Source of the DNA: Arcobacter sp.
GTDB taxonomy: Bacteria > Campylobacterota > Campylobacteria > Campylobacterales > Arcobacteraceae
NCBI GenBank assembly: GCA_020048055.1
Contig: JAIFNA010000012.1
Coordinates: 1-64,000 of the forward strand
Direction: 5' to 3'
Length of the DNA stretch: 64,000 bases
The position numbers and the translations under genes are program-made. A model generated the notes under the pieces. It saw only the letters and a program-made list of their open reading frames with translations. It did no database searches and was not told the origin of the DNA. Below are positions 1-9,305 of this stretch, piece after piece (the first letter of the stretch is position 1; each line of letters begins with the position of its first letter).

Positions 1-1
1 A

Positions 2-397
2 TTTGCAGTTGTTGCGCAAGAGGTAAGAAACTTAGCAACTAGAAGTGCGGACGCCGCTAATGAAATCAAAAAACTTGTACAAAATGCAACACAAAAAGCT
101 AATAGTGGAAAACAAATTGCTGATAGTATGATAAGTGGATACGCTACACTTAATGAAAATATAGACCAAACAATTAATCTTATCAAAGATGTTGAAATGG
201 CAAGCAAAGAGCAACTTTTAGGTATAAATCAAATTAATGATGCGGTAGCTAGTTTAGATCAGCAAACACAAAGAAATGCAATGATAGCTTCTCAAACTCA
301 TGATATTGCTATTCAAACAGATACTATTGCTAAACTTGTTGTTTCAAATTCAAATGAAAAAGAGTTTGTCGGAAAACATACGGTGCATGCAAGATAA
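2..397 (+). CDS. methyl-accepting chemotaxis protein, C-terminal fragment (cut by window edge)
   Basis: The reading frame is open from base 2 to the TAA at 395-397, so only the cytoplasmic end of a chemoreceptor is present. The first visible residues, FAVVAQEVRNLATRS, belong to the highly conserved MCP signalling hairpin that binds CheA and CheW. After it come the returning helix of the coiled coil and a C-terminal adaptation-type helix. The first internal ATG lies at 128 but the conserved hairpin is upstream of it, so it is not the real start. Sensor domain and ligand are outside the window. The gene converges on the ciaB-like gene. Confidence 0.9.
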   Translation, partial: FAVVAQEVRNLATRSADAANEIKKLVQNATQKANSGKQIADSMISGYATLNENIDQTINLIKDVEMASKEQLLGINQINDAVASLDQQTQRNAMIASQTHDIAIQTDTIAKLVVSNSNEKEFVGKHTVHAR

Positions 398-429
398 ATT
401 TGTAAGAATACAAAATAAACTCTCAATAC

Positions 430-455
430 AATAGCTACTTAATAAAGTAGCTATT
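430..455. terminator. perfect stem-loop between convergent genes
   Basis: An 11-bp perfect inverted repeat (430-440 with 445-455, loop AATA) lies between the convergent MCP and ciaB-like genes and covers the ciaB stop codon at 451-453. It is followed by a short T-rich stretch on the plus strand. It probably ends transcription in one or both directions. Confidence 0.55.
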
Positions 456-2334
456 CGCTTTTATAATTCTCTTTCGTATCACTAAAATCAATTTTTGTCC
501 CCATCTCTTTGTATTTTTTGAAGTAAAATTCTACAAAGTTTTTTAGATTTTTATTGTTTGGTAAAAAATATTTCTCCTCTTTTTTGGCGAATTGATTTAA
601 CCAAAGTGTTGCATCTTTTTTTAGAAGATAGTGTTTTGCTAAAGATGAGTAAGTTGATATATACCACTCTTTTAGTTTTGCAATTTGTGGCTCATTTTTT
701 GTGATATTTAATTTTTGACTCTCCTCATCAAAACTCAAAATCCCACTTTCAAAAAGTCCACTTAAGTGGATTAATCCTTCACAATAATATGGTTGAACCT
801 CATCGACTCCCATCCAACCAATAAGCCCAACTGCTCTTTTTATCGTATCACTTATAACAAATCTTTCTAGCTCTTTTTCATCATTTGTAGTGTCCATAAA
901 AAATGATACTAACCCGCCAGTTGTAGCTTTGAACTCCTCTATATTTTTGAAGTTTCCACTTTTGTTCATCACTGATTCACTCATCTCATCACACCATAAA
1001 ATGTGTCCAAATTCATGACCGATAGTTGTGATGTCGTAAACTTTATGCCAATCTGCTGTATTTTTAAATAAAAAATTTCTCTCCGTTGTTAAAAATTCTT
1101 CTCCAAAAATATCATGTGATAGTTGTAAAAATGGTTTTGCTCTTGTTGTTTGAAGTATTTCATCGCTGAAAGCAAAGATTTTTTTACCCATCTCTTTTGA
1201 GATTTTTTCATCATTTGGAACTACTTGAGCTGAAAAAAGTCCGTTATACTCAGCTCCAAAAAATAGTGCAGGGCGACCGATATAGAGTTGAACTTTGTCT
1301 AAACTTTTTTGGCAAAATTCAAAAGTAGCCTTATGATTATTCTCTTTATCGATCTCTTGGTAGATTAAATTTGACATATTTTTTAGTTTTTTCGCCCTTT
1401 GATTTTCACTTTGATATGCTGGGTTTGTAAGGCGAATGTCCCATTCAAGGGCAACTGCTTTTCTATAATGGTCTTCATAATATTCTAAAGGATGTCCTAT
1501 TTGAACAGGCGAGGTTATCTCCATCCAAGCCCTATCAACTTCACTCCAATAATGGACTAGTCTATCAGGACGCTTTTCACTAAAGGCTGTAATTAAACTT
1601 TGGATATATTTTATATATTCCCATTTTTGCCCAAAAATCTCATCATCAAGCTCAATTAAACTATCACTAAATTCTTCCAAGGCATCAACAACAGCTAAAA
1701 CCTCTTTTTTAAATGCTTTAATATATGCTTCACTTTTATATTTACCCTCATCATCTTTAAGTAGTACACTATAACTTCTGTCGGCTACCATATCATCGTG
1801 TCCTAAATCAAAAAGATTATTTGCTTCAAGAAACTCCATCACCTTTTCATCACTACCATATTTAGATGCTAGCTCTTTATTTACACCATTTATGATTAGA
1901 CTTGTCCAGCTACTTTGCCAAATACTCATCGCTAGCCCAGTTTGATAGACACCTTTAAAAACTTCTCTATAAAAAGGTGTTAAAAGATTTTCTTTGTGTA
2001 TAAATTCGATTGTTTCTTTGTGGTATTCATTCCAAAATCTACTCACAAAAAGGTATGCCAATTCAACCAAGTCTATGATTTTTTCTTCACTAAAGTCTTG
2101 TTTTTTTAAAACCTGAACTAAGCTATCATCCCTTAAGCTTACAAGTCTTCCTACAAGAGCCACCCTTAGATCCTCTTTCATTTCTAACGATAGATATGAT
2201 GCAAACTCATCTATTATTGATAGGTTTTCAAATTGGTTTGTTTCTAAAAATTCATAAAGTTTATTGACCTCATTTTTCTTGTTGCTTAAATAATCATACA
2301 CCCTTTGCACATCATCTAAAAATTTGTTTTTCAT
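451..2334 (-). CDS. ciaB: CiaB-family protein, putative zinc-metallopeptidase-like
   Basis: A soluble protein of 627 residues resembling the Campylobacter/Arcobacter 'invasion antigen B' (CiaB) family in length and overall sequence. I see no signal peptide or membrane segment. About residue 440 it has HEFGH within GHEFGHILWCDEM, with acidic residues about 25 further on (EEF), which looks like the HExxH...E zinc site of gluzincin peptidases; this enzymatic reading is my inference. CiaB was named from Campylobacter invasion work, but the family also occurs in free-living Campylobacterota, so the name does not prove virulence. The gene starts 3 bases after the TrkA-domain gene and is last in the leuA transcription unit. 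Confidence 0.75.
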   Translation of the reverse strand: MKNKFLDDVQRVYDYLSNKKNEVNKLYEFLETNQFENLSIIDEFASYLSLEMKEDLRVALVGRLVSLRDDSLVQVLKKQDFSEEKIIDLVELAYLFVSRFWNEYHKETIEFIHKENLLTPFYREVFKGVYQTGLAMSIWQSSWTSLIINGVNKELASKYGSDEKVMEFLEANNLFDLGHDDMVADRSYSVLLKDDEGKYKSEAYIKAFKKEVLAVVDALEEFSDSLIELDDEIFGQKWEYIKYIQSLITAFSEKRPDRLVHYWSEVDRAWMEITSPVQIGHPLEYYEDHYRKAVALEWDIRLTNPAYQSENQRAKKLKNMSNLIYQEIDKENNHKATFEFCQKSLDKVQLYIGRPALFFGAEYNGLFSAQVVPNDEKISKEMGKKIFAFSDEILQTTRAKPFLQLSHDIFGEEFLTTERNFLFKNTADWHKVYDITTIGHEFGHILWCDEMSESVMNKSGNFKNIEEFKATTGGLVSFFMDTTNDEKELERFVISDTIKRAVGLIGWMGVDEVQPYYCEGLIHLSGLFESGILSFDEESQKLNITKNEPQIAKLKEWYISTYSSLAKHYLLKKDATLWLNQFAKKEEKYFLPNNKNLKNFVEFYFKKYKEMGTKIDFSDTKENYKSE

Positions 2335-2337
2335 ATT

Positions 2338-3072
2338 TTAATTATCCTTTTGTTGTTTGTTTGAGTTTAGATATTTTGTGAAATCTTCAATATTTTCACT
2401 TTTTCCAAGTAGTACAACTATATCTCCAACATCTAACTTGTGGTTTATCCCCCTTGAAGCGAAGATAAATTCTTTTGTTATCTCTTTGTCGTTTACACCT
2501 AGTAAAATTAGTTGGTATTGCTCTAGCAAGTGAAGTTTTTTTGAATACAAGCCGTTAAGTGGACTATTGTTTTTTATCTCAATCTCTTTAATCTCAAGAT
2601 TGTTTTCATGATGTAAAATTCCTTCAAGTAGGTTTGTTGAGATGGGTTTATTTATTTGTCTAAATAGTTTTAGTCCAGCTATTTCATGTGGATTTATTGT
2701 TGTTGAGGCACCTGCTAGTTTCAATTTTTTTGATTCGTTTTCATTGCTTGATAATGAGATTATTGATATATTTTGGTTTAAGTTTCTTCCACTGAGTGTT
2801 ATAAAAAGATTTCTATTAAAATCATTGTGTAAACAATATAATGCTTTTAAGTTTGGATTTGAAATTCCAAGTGAGACAAACTCATCGTCATCGTAACATT
2901 CATTTGCAAACAATCTATCATTAAAATTGTCCTTGATTGCATAATTATAAACTTCACTGTTCGGTTCAATTATGATGAAATTAAAATTATCTTTGTTGAG
3001 TGAATGTGCTATCTCAGCAGCTAATTTGCTGTATCCATAAATTATAACTTCTGTATCGTGTGGAGTTATCAA
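2338..3072 (-). CDS. TrkA-N/RCK domain protein, K+ channel regulatory subunit
   Basis: 244 residues. It starts with a Rossmann-type NAD-binding RCK fold (EVIIYGYSKLAAEIAHSL), carries the usual acidic residue at the end of the second strand (IIEPNSEVY), and ends in a TrkA-C-like domain. It has no membrane segments. Its start overlaps the stop of the upstream channel gene by 4 bases (ATGA), so translation is probably coupled. It likely pairs with that channel, which carries its own RCK unit, in an octameric gating ring. Ligand and ion selectivity are inferred from the family only. Confidence 0.8.
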   Translation of the reverse strand: MITPHDTEVIIYGYSKLAAEIAHSLNKDNFNFIIIEPNSEVYNYAIKDNFNDRLFANECYDDDEFVSLGISNPNLKALYCLHNDFNRNLFITLSGRNLNQNISIISLSSNENESKKLKLAGASTTINPHEIAGLKLFRQINKPISTNLLEGILHHENNLEIKEIEIKNNSPLNGLYSKKLHLLEQYQLILLGVNDKEITKEFIFASRGINHKLDVGDIVVLLGKSENIEDFTKYLNSNKQQKDN

Positions 3073-4634
3073 ACTATCCCCTTAATTTTATGTGGTGCTT
3101 GAAGATATAGTTTAAACTCATGTATAGTTTTTTCATAACCTATAACAATCAAAAAATCTTTCTCTTTTATGACTGTTTCATTTTTATTTGGATTAAAAAT
3201 CAAATTATTTTTATCTTCATTGTGGCAAATTCCTATAAATGTGATATTAAACCTATCAAACAAAATATTATTTAATGTTTTCCCAATAAAATATGAATTT
3301 TTAAAAATCTCTATTTCGTTGATAATTGCACCTTTGTGGTCTGTTAAAATATCATCAATAGCCTCATAAGCAATAGGATTTTTTAAATACCCTAAAGCTA
3401 CAAGTGAAGCTGAATCATTCAGCCTAATAATTTCGTTTGCACCTGCTATTAAAAGTTTATTTTTTGATTTTGTACTGTTGCATCTTGAGATTATTTCAAT
3501 CTTTTTATTGATACTTCTGATTGATAAAATAACTGATAAATTTATGGTGTCATCGTTGTGTAGGATTACAATATTTGAGACATTATTCATTATTCCAATC
3601 TCTTCAAGTAGTTCTATATCAGATGAGTCACCTTTTAAAATTTCAATACCATCTTTTTCACCATCTTCACAAAGTTTACCATTTGATTCGATAACAACAG
3701 CTTTGTGACCATTTTTGACTAGATTTTGAACTAATATTTTTGAAGTTCTCCCATAACCACAAACCAAAGTGTATTGCTTATGTCTCCTTATTGTTGAGAG
3801 TGTTTTGTTTGTTTTGATATGTTCTAGTTTGTGTGTCATGGCACTTGTTACGATAGCTGTAAAAAATGCAGCAGCGGCAAGTCCAGCTATTATAAGTACA
3901 TAAACCATAACTCTACCAATCTCTGTTTGTGGTGTGATATCGCCATAACCGATAGTTGCTAAAGTTACAAATGCCCAGTAGATAGCATCAAAATAAGTAT
4001 TTATATTTTTATTTACACCATTTGATTCAAAAACATAAATCACAGTTGCAGCAAAAAATACAATTAAACAGTAGAGCGTAAAAAGTAGTGTGAGTTCAAG
4101 TTTTTTTTCAGCAAATACCCTAATAAATTGATTGATTGAGTTTGTATAAGTTAGGATTTTTAAAAGTCTTAAAAGGAGTAAAATCCGCAAAATCCTAAGA
4201 GGTCTAAATGTTGGTAAAATAGCTAGTAAATCAATAATTGAAGATGGTGAGAAAATAAACTCAAGTTTCTTTTTTAAAATCGTCTTCAGGCTATCTTTAA
4301 AGTTATAGTCCATATTTAAGTACTGTGAAGCTTCAAAATCTTTTATTATTTGTGTATGTGATGAGAAGCTTAGAGTGTATCTTCCAAGCCACTCTAGGAT
4401 AAAAATAGCAACCGCAAAGTATTCATAATAAACAATTTCTATTGGAACTTCATGTTTAACTTCATATATCAGTATCCCAACAGTTGAAAATACTAGAAAA
4501 ATCATAAAAAAATCAAAAATCTTTTTTTGTTTTGAATGGTGATTTACTAGTATATTTTCTAAAAATCTTATAAATGTAAAGTGAGTTTTTGAGCTTTCTG
4601 TTTTATAAGCTAACTTAACAAAAAAATCACCCAT
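3069..4634 (-). CDS. six-TM potassium channel with voltage-sensor-like S4 and RCK domains
   Basis: 521 residues. The N-terminal half holds several membrane helices, including an arginine-rich S4-like helix (RPLRILRILLLLRLLKIL, about residues 145-162), then a pore helix and the K+ selectivity filter TIGYGD (about residue 227). The C-terminal half is an RCK/TrkA-N Rossmann fold starting at LVCGYGRTSK plus a TrkA-C-like region. This is the layout of Kch/Kv-type prokaryotic K+ channels. Its ATG directly follows the leuA stop (TAA ATG, no spacer) and its end overlaps the TrkA-N gene by 4 bases. Cotranscription with leuA is therefore likely. Confidence 0.87.
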   Translation of the reverse strand: MGDFFVKLAYKTESSKTHFTFIRFLENILVNHHSKQKKIFDFFMIFLVFSTVGILIYEVKHEVPIEIVYYEYFAVAIFILEWLGRYTLSFSSHTQIIKDFEASQYLNMDYNFKDSLKTILKKKLEFIFSPSSIIDLLAILPTFRPLRILRILLLLRLLKILTYTNSINQFIRVFAEKKLELTLLFTLYCLIVFFAATVIYVFESNGVNKNINTYFDAIYWAFVTLATIGYGDITPQTEIGRVMVYVLIIAGLAAAAFFTAIVTSAMTHKLEHIKTNKTLSTIRRHKQYTLVCGYGRTSKILVQNLVKNGHKAVVIESNGKLCEDGEKDGIEILKGDSSDIELLEEIGIMNNVSNIVILHNDDTINLSVILSIRSINKKIEIISRCNSTKSKNKLLIAGANEIIRLNDSASLVALGYLKNPIAYEAIDDILTDHKGAIINEIEIFKNSYFIGKTLNNILFDRFNITFIGICHNEDKNNLIFNPNKNETVIKEKDFLIVIGYEKTIHEFKLYLQAPHKIKGIV

Positions 4635-6203
4635 TTATATATTGTGTGTGATCTCTTTTGAGAGCAAATTCTTCATTGACAAATAACTATTTAAAGCACT
4701 TATGTAAGCACTGGCACTTGCAAGCATAGTATCAATGCTCAGTCCATGTCCTATCATTGGGGGATTATCATTACTAAATGTTACACTACAAGTTACTTTT
4801 GCTAAAGCATCTTGCCCTTCACTTACCGCTTTCACTTTATAATCATTTAGCTTTCCATCATATCCTGTGATTCTGTCTATTGTTTTAAATATAGCATCAA
4901 TCGTACCATCTCCAATTGCAGCATCGGTGTATTCTTTCCCTTCAAATCTAATACAAACAGCAGAACTAGGAACACCAGCAGAACAACTTGAAATTTGTAA
5001 AGAAACTAACTCGTAAGTTACATTTGTAGCTAATTTTTCATTTGTAATAATCATCCTGATATCATCATCTGTAATATCTTTTTTCTTATCACAAATCGCT
5101 TTGAAGCTTTCAAATGCTTTATTGATTTCAATATCACTTAAATTATCAATTGACATCAAAGATAATTTATCCTTAAACGCCGCACGACCTGAATGTTTCC
5201 CTAAAACAATTGAGTTATTTTTTTCAATTCCTATATCTTCTGGTTTCATAATCTCATAAGTTTCACTACATTTTAAAACACCATCTTGATGGATTCCACT
5301 TTCGTGAGAGAAAGCATTTTTCCCAACGATTGCTTTGTTTGGTTGAGGCTCAATCCCTGTGATTGTTGCAACTAATTTACTAGCTTTCATAATCTCTTTT
5401 GTGTTGATATTTGTATCAAATCCGCCAAACATATCTTTTCGTGTTTTTAAAATCATCACAATCTCTTCCATGGCAGCATTTCCAGCCCTCTCACCTAAGC
5501 CATTGATTGTACATTCAACTTGTCTGGCACCCGCACTAATTCCAGCTAATGTATTAGCAACAGCTAAACCTAAATCGTTGTGGTTGTGTAATGAGATAAT
5601 TGCTCTATCGTTTATGTGTTTGTGTAAAGTTTTTACCATCTCGAAAATCTCATTTGGTAATCTATATCCAACAGTATCAGGTAAATTTATAGTTCTTGCC
5701 CCTGCTTCAATTACAGCGTCAATGATTTCTTTCATAAATGAAATTTCACTTCTTCCAGCATCCTCTAAGCTAAATTCAACATCATCAACAAATGTTTTTG
5801 CGTAAGTTACAGCATTTATTGCCCTTTTTATAACTTCATCCGGAGTCATTTTTAATTTATGCTCCATATGAATTGGACTAGTTGCAATAAAAGTGTGGAT
5901 TCTATTCATTTTTGCTTTTTCTACTGCCAAACCTGCTTGTTTTATATCGTTATCTAAAGCTCTTGCTAAAGAGCAAATTCGGCTATTTTGTATTGTTTGA
6001 GCTATTTGAGAAATTGCATCAAAATCCCCAGGACTAGCCGCTGCGAATCCAGCTTCAATTACATCAACTCTTAATCTTTCTAATTGTTCTGCGATTTGAA
6101 TCTTTTCGCTTGTATTCATTGAAGCCCCTGGGCTTTGTTCACCATCTCTTAATGTTGTATCAAAAATTATTATTTTTTTATCATTTGTTATTATATTTGA
6201 CAT
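4635..6203 (-). CDS. leuA: 2-isopropylmalate synthase
   Basis: 522 residues, the usual LeuA type 1 length. It condenses acetyl-CoA with 2-oxoisovalerate, the first committed step of leucine synthesis. The N-terminal TIM barrel carries the DRE-TIM motif ([14 protein letters not shown], residues 15-28), a metal-binding HNHNDLG and [13 protein letters not shown]. The C-terminal part resembles the allosteric leucine-binding domain. An AAAGGA-like site precedes the ATG. Upstream is a short leucine-rich leader ORF, so expression is probably attenuated by charged tRNA-Leu as well as by feedback inhibition. The following channel gene starts immediately after the stop codon. Confidence 0.96.
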   Translation of the reverse strand: MSNIITNDKKIIIFDTTLRDGEQSPGASMNTSEKIQIAEQLERLRVDVIEAGFAAASPGDFDAISQIAQTIQNSRICSLARALDNDIKQAGLAVEKAKMNRIHTFIATSPIHMEHKLKMTPDEVIKRAINAVTYAKTFVDDVEFSLEDAGRSEISFMKEIIDAVIEAGARTINLPDTVGYRLPNEIFEMVKTLHKHINDRAIISLHNHNDLGLAVANTLAGISAGARQVECTINGLGERAGNAAMEEIVMILKTRKDMFGGFDTNINTKEIMKASKLVATITGIEPQPNKAIVGKNAFSHESGIHQDGVLKCSETYEIMKPEDIGIEKNNSIVLGKHSGRAAFKDKLSLMSIDNLSDIEINKAFESFKAICDKKKDITDDDIRMIITNEKLATNVTYELVSLQISSCSAGVPSSAVCIRFEGKEYTDAAIGDGTIDAIFKTIDRITGYDGKLNDYKVKAVSEGQDALAKVTCSVTFSNDNPPMIGHGLSIDTMLASASAYISALNSYLSMKNLLSKEITHNI

Positions 6204-6220
6204 CTATATTCCTTTAAAAT

Positions 6221-6288
6221 GTCCCATTTTACAGGGACTAACTTGTGTTATTGTAGTAAAAAAAACGGAAAACTTGACTGAAATAGTC
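6221..6288 (-). promoter_or_regulatory. candidate leucine attenuator stem-loops upstream of leuA
   Basis: Between the leader ORF stop and leuA are a short stem GACT/AGTC (6276-6288), a run of eight T on the minus strand (6258-6265), and a second stem GTCCC/GGGAC (6221-6238) just before the leuA ribosome site. GACTA (6284-6288) can alternatively pair with TAGTC (6236-6240), which would disrupt both stems. This is the kind of exclusive pairing an attenuator needs. All stems are short, so the exact terminator is uncertain. Confidence 0.5.
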
Positions 6289-6372
6289 TTATTTGAGTGT
6301 GAGAAGGAGGAGCAGATTTTTATTTTCTATTGTATTTTTGTTGTTTTTCTGTTTAAAAGAAAATTGTTTCAT
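6289..6372 (-). CDS. leuL: leu operon leader peptide
   Basis: A 27-codon ORF with a strong ribosome site (AGGAG, 6379-6383, six bases before ATG). The peptide is lysine/asparagine-rich and ends in NLLLLLTLK. Its six leucine codons are CTG CTC CTC CTT CTC ... CTC, although surrounding genes mostly use TTA and CTT. Uncommon codons would make the ribosome sensitive to charged tRNA-Leu. It lies 85 bases upstream of leuA on the same strand and is followed by stem-loops and a T8 run. This matches the classical leader-peptide attenuators of amino acid operons. The peptide itself has no predicted function beyond regulation. Confidence 0.85.
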   Translation of the reverse strand: MKQFSFKQKNNKNTIENKNLLLLLTLK

Positions 6373-6454
6373 TTGTTGCTCCTTTTTAGTGTTTGATTTT
6401 ATGGAGAAACTTTATCTAATGGAACTTAAAAAAACATAAGAATTAAAATAGCGT

Positions 6455-7276
6455 TCAAGAAATCAAAAGCTTCAAATGCTTAATTGTAAATAATCTAAGA
6501 TTATCACTTTTTAACTCTTTTAGTTCATTTGAATATCCACTTTTTGAAAATAAGAAAAATATATCAGGTTTAATCCCTGCTGCGTAACAATCTTGAGTTA
6601 GCTTTGTTAACTCATTTTTTTTGATTTTACTATTTGTAAATTTGCAATTCCCAACCATAATTTTATTGCTAGAAGTTAGTGCTACTAAATCAAGTTCGAT
6701 TTTTTCATCCCAATATTTACCAATTTGTTTGATTTTATCTCCAGTTGTTTCATCTCCATATTGTTTTAATAAAAATGATAATGCAAGTTCTTCAAAAACA
6801 AAATCACTAAATTCTCCTATTTTATTTTCAAATTTTGTGTGAAATTCTTTAAAATCTCCATCTTTTATCCCTTTGTAAATAGGGGAAACAAACGCAAACC
6901 AAAATCGCAAAAATGGTGTTGGGAAAAATAATTTTTTAGCAACTTTACTTTCATTTCTTTTTCCAACAATAAAAAACTGAGATGATTCAGATTCAATAAT
7001 GCCTCTTTCAAGTAGGTTTTCAACACATTTCATCCCCTCTTCAAAACTAACATGAGCTCTTTTAAATGCAGTTGTTGTTTTTCTATCACCAAGTGCAATT
7101 CCCGATAAAATAGCGTGTTCAACACTATATCCACCACTTAAATAATGGACTTCGTTTCTTAATTTTGTGTAATCTTTTAAGATATGCTTCTCTATAAGTT
7201 CACTAATTGGTAGAGTGATATCAATTTTAATATCAAGCCCACCAAAAATTGTAAAATATTTAATAGCAACTTCCAT
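6455..7276 (-). CDS. DUF234-domain protein lacking an ATPase domain
   Basis: From the first ATG the product has 273 residues. It resembles the C-terminal half of archaeal-type ATPases: a winged-helix-like segment (about 30-105) followed by a DUF234 region with a nuclease-like strand pattern (IELDLVALTSSNKIMVGNCKF). No Walker A or B motif is seen, so this is the C-terminal module alone. The frame stays open upstream to a TAG at 7364-7366. AAGGA at 7353-7357 stands seven bases before an in-frame ATT at 7345, whereas the ATG at 7276 has no ribosome site, so the true start may be 7345. Function unknown. Confidence 0.65.
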   Translation of the reverse strand: MEVAIKYFTIFGGLDIKIDITLPISELIEKHILKDYTKLRNEVHYLSGGYSVEHAILSGIALGDRKTTTAFKRAHVSFEEGMKCVENLLERGIIESESSQFFIVGKRNESKVAKKLFFPTPFLRFWFAFVSPIYKGIKDGDFKEFHTKFENKIGEFSDFVFEELALSFLLKQYGDETTGDKIKQIGKYWDEKIELDLVALTSSNKIMVGNCKFTNSKIKKNELTKLTQDCYAAGIKPDIFFLFSKSGYSNELKELKSDNLRLFTIKHLKLLIS

Positions 7277-7370
7277 GTCGCTAATGTTGTTTGTTGTACA
7301 AAATGAGCTAAAAAGTTCTTTTGTTGATTTGTCTAATAAAATAATTTTTAATCCTTTATTTTTCTACTCT

Positions 7371-9305
7371 TTAAAGTTGTTCATTTGAAGTTGCTTCAAT
7401 TGAGGCATCATCTGTTGTTTCTGTATCGTTTGTATCTGCTACTTTTGGTTTTGATGCTGGGAGATCAAAGTATTTTTTTGTATCAGGATAAACTTGAATC
7501 CAGTTTTTGTAAAAATATCCAACAACAGGAGCTGCACCTCTCCCTCCTGTTTCACTTACTCTCATTGGTTTGTTATCATCATTTCCATACCAAACAACAG
7601 TTTGAATAGTAGGTGAATAAGCACAAAACCATGCGTCCATATTGTTATTTGTTGTACCTGTTTTACCAGCTAACTCTATTCCGCTAACCGCTGCTAGTGA
7701 ACCAGTACCATATCTTACCGCATCTCTTAAGATTGAAGTCATTTTTAGTGCTTGGTCGGCTGAGGTGATATATTGCTCCCTTGGTACTGTTTGTGAAATA
7801 ATTTTTGAATTTTTCTCAATTCTCTCAACAAAATAAGGGATAACTTTTACCCCTTTGTTTGAAAATATTGTGTACATCTCACTAAGTTTTAAAGGTGTAA
7901 CACCAAAACTTCCAAGTGTAATTGACAAATCGTAAGGCATTTTTGAAAATCCATATTTTAAAAGATTTTTATAGACAACATCAAGTCCAATTTCACCAAC
8001 AAGATTGATAGTTGCTAAGTTGCTTGAATGAATAAGAGCGTCTCTTAAAGTTATCATCCCTTTGTATTCATTTTTGTAATTTCTAGGTTTCCATTGCTTT
8101 GTTTCATTTTTTTCATTTTGATACTCAAAAGTTGTTTCAACATCGGCAACTAAAGTTTGAGAAGTGTATCCAGCTTCAATAGCACTTTGGTAGATAAATG
8201 GCTTAACTGAACTTCCTGGTTGTCTTACACTTTCAATAGCTCGGTTAAATGATGATTTTGCATAATTAACACCTCCAGCCATAGCCATAATTCCACCAGT
8301 TGCATTGTCTAAAACAACAATTGCCCCATTTAGTGTTTGAGATGTGCTTTTGTTTGTATCAAGTCTTTGATCTCTACCTCTTATGCTGTCATATCCAAAT
8401 TTTAATGCTTCATCAGCTATTTTTTGGGCACCCAAATCAAGTGCTAATTTGATTTTATACCCACCATGTCTTATATCTGGATATTTCGCTTCAAGCTCTT
8501 TCATAACAGCTTCAACAACATAAGGGGCTCTATTTTGAGTGATTGAATCGTTATAAACAATAGGGACAAAATTTATAGCTTGATTGTATTGCTCTTCATT
8601 TATCCACCCTAATGTTTTCAGTCTTGTGATTACCTGATTTCCACGACTAAGTGAAAATTTGAGATTTTTTGTTGGGTCGTAAAAACTAGGTGCTTTTGGT
8701 AAACCAACAAGCATAGCTATCTCTTTTAAGTTTAGTTGACTTAGTTCTTTGTGAAAATATCCAAGTGAAGCAGTTCTTATACCATAGTAGTTGTGCCCGA
8801 AATATACTTGATTTAAGTATCTTTCAAGAATCTCCTCTTTAGAGAGTAAAGACTCAATTCTAAAAGCCAAAATAACCTCTTTTAGTTTTCTTGTAAATTT
8901 TTTCTCTCTTGTTAGAAGCATTGTTTTTACAAGTTGTTGCGTTAGCGTACTAGCACCCTCAACAAGCCCCATATGTTGAATATCTTTAATAATAGCTCTA
9001 TTAATAGCTTCAATATTTATCCCGCCATGCTCAAAAAAGTCTGTATCTTCAACTGCTACAATTGATTCAATAACTTGAGCTGGAATAGTTTTAAATGGTG
9101 CATAAAAACGATGTTCTTTATCAAATACATTTGCAATTAACCTATCGTTTCTATCGTATAATTGCGTGGTTAATTCTGGTGTGTAATCAACAACTTTGTT
9201 TACATCAATTCTTATTTGATTTAAAACGTAAAGTACCCACATTAAAAAAATAGCAGCAAGTACCATTCCAATTGTTGTTAACTTATTTTTTATTTTTTCT
9301 ATCAT
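7371..9305 (-). CDS. class A penicillin-binding protein 1A
   Basis: 644 residues. It polymerises and cross-links peptidoglycan in the periplasm and is anchored by one N-terminal membrane helix (residues 12-30). The glycosyltransferase domain carries EDTDFFEHGG and the GASTLTQQLVK motif. The transpeptidase domain has the SxxK box in RQPGSSVKPF, the SxN box in HSSNLATIN and the KTG box in AGKTGTTNNNMDAW. The Thr/Asp/Glu-rich C-terminal tail is low complexity. Its start overlaps the stop of the ABC ATPase gene by one base (TAATG), in a gpmI-ABC-PBP unit. Confidence 0.94.
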   Translation of the reverse strand: MIEKIKNKLTTIGMVLAAIFLMWVLYVLNQIRIDVNKVVDYTPELTTQLYDRNDRLIANVFDKEHRFYAPFKTIPAQVIESIVAVEDTDFFEHGGINIEAINRAIIKDIQHMGLVEGASTLTQQLVKTMLLTREKKFTRKLKEVILAFRIESLLSKEEILERYLNQVYFGHNYYGIRTASLGYFHKELSQLNLKEIAMLVGLPKAPSFYDPTKNLKFSLSRGNQVITRLKTLGWINEEQYNQAINFVPIVYNDSITQNRAPYVVEAVMKELEAKYPDIRHGGYKIKLALDLGAQKIADEALKFGYDSIRGRDQRLDTNKSTSQTLNGAIVVLDNATGGIMAMAGGVNYAKSSFNRAIESVRQPGSSVKPFIYQSAIEAGYTSQTLVADVETTFEYQNEKNETKQWKPRNYKNEYKGMITLRDALIHSSNLATINLVGEIGLDVVYKNLLKYGFSKMPYDLSITLGSFGVTPLKLSEMYTIFSNKGVKVIPYFVERIEKNSKIISQTVPREQYITSADQALKMTSILRDAVRYGTGSLAAVSGIELAGKTGTTNNNMDAWFCAYSPTIQTVVWYGNDDNKPMRVSETGGRGAAPVVGYFYKNWIQVYPDTKKYFDLPASKPKVADTNDTETTDDASIEATSNEQL

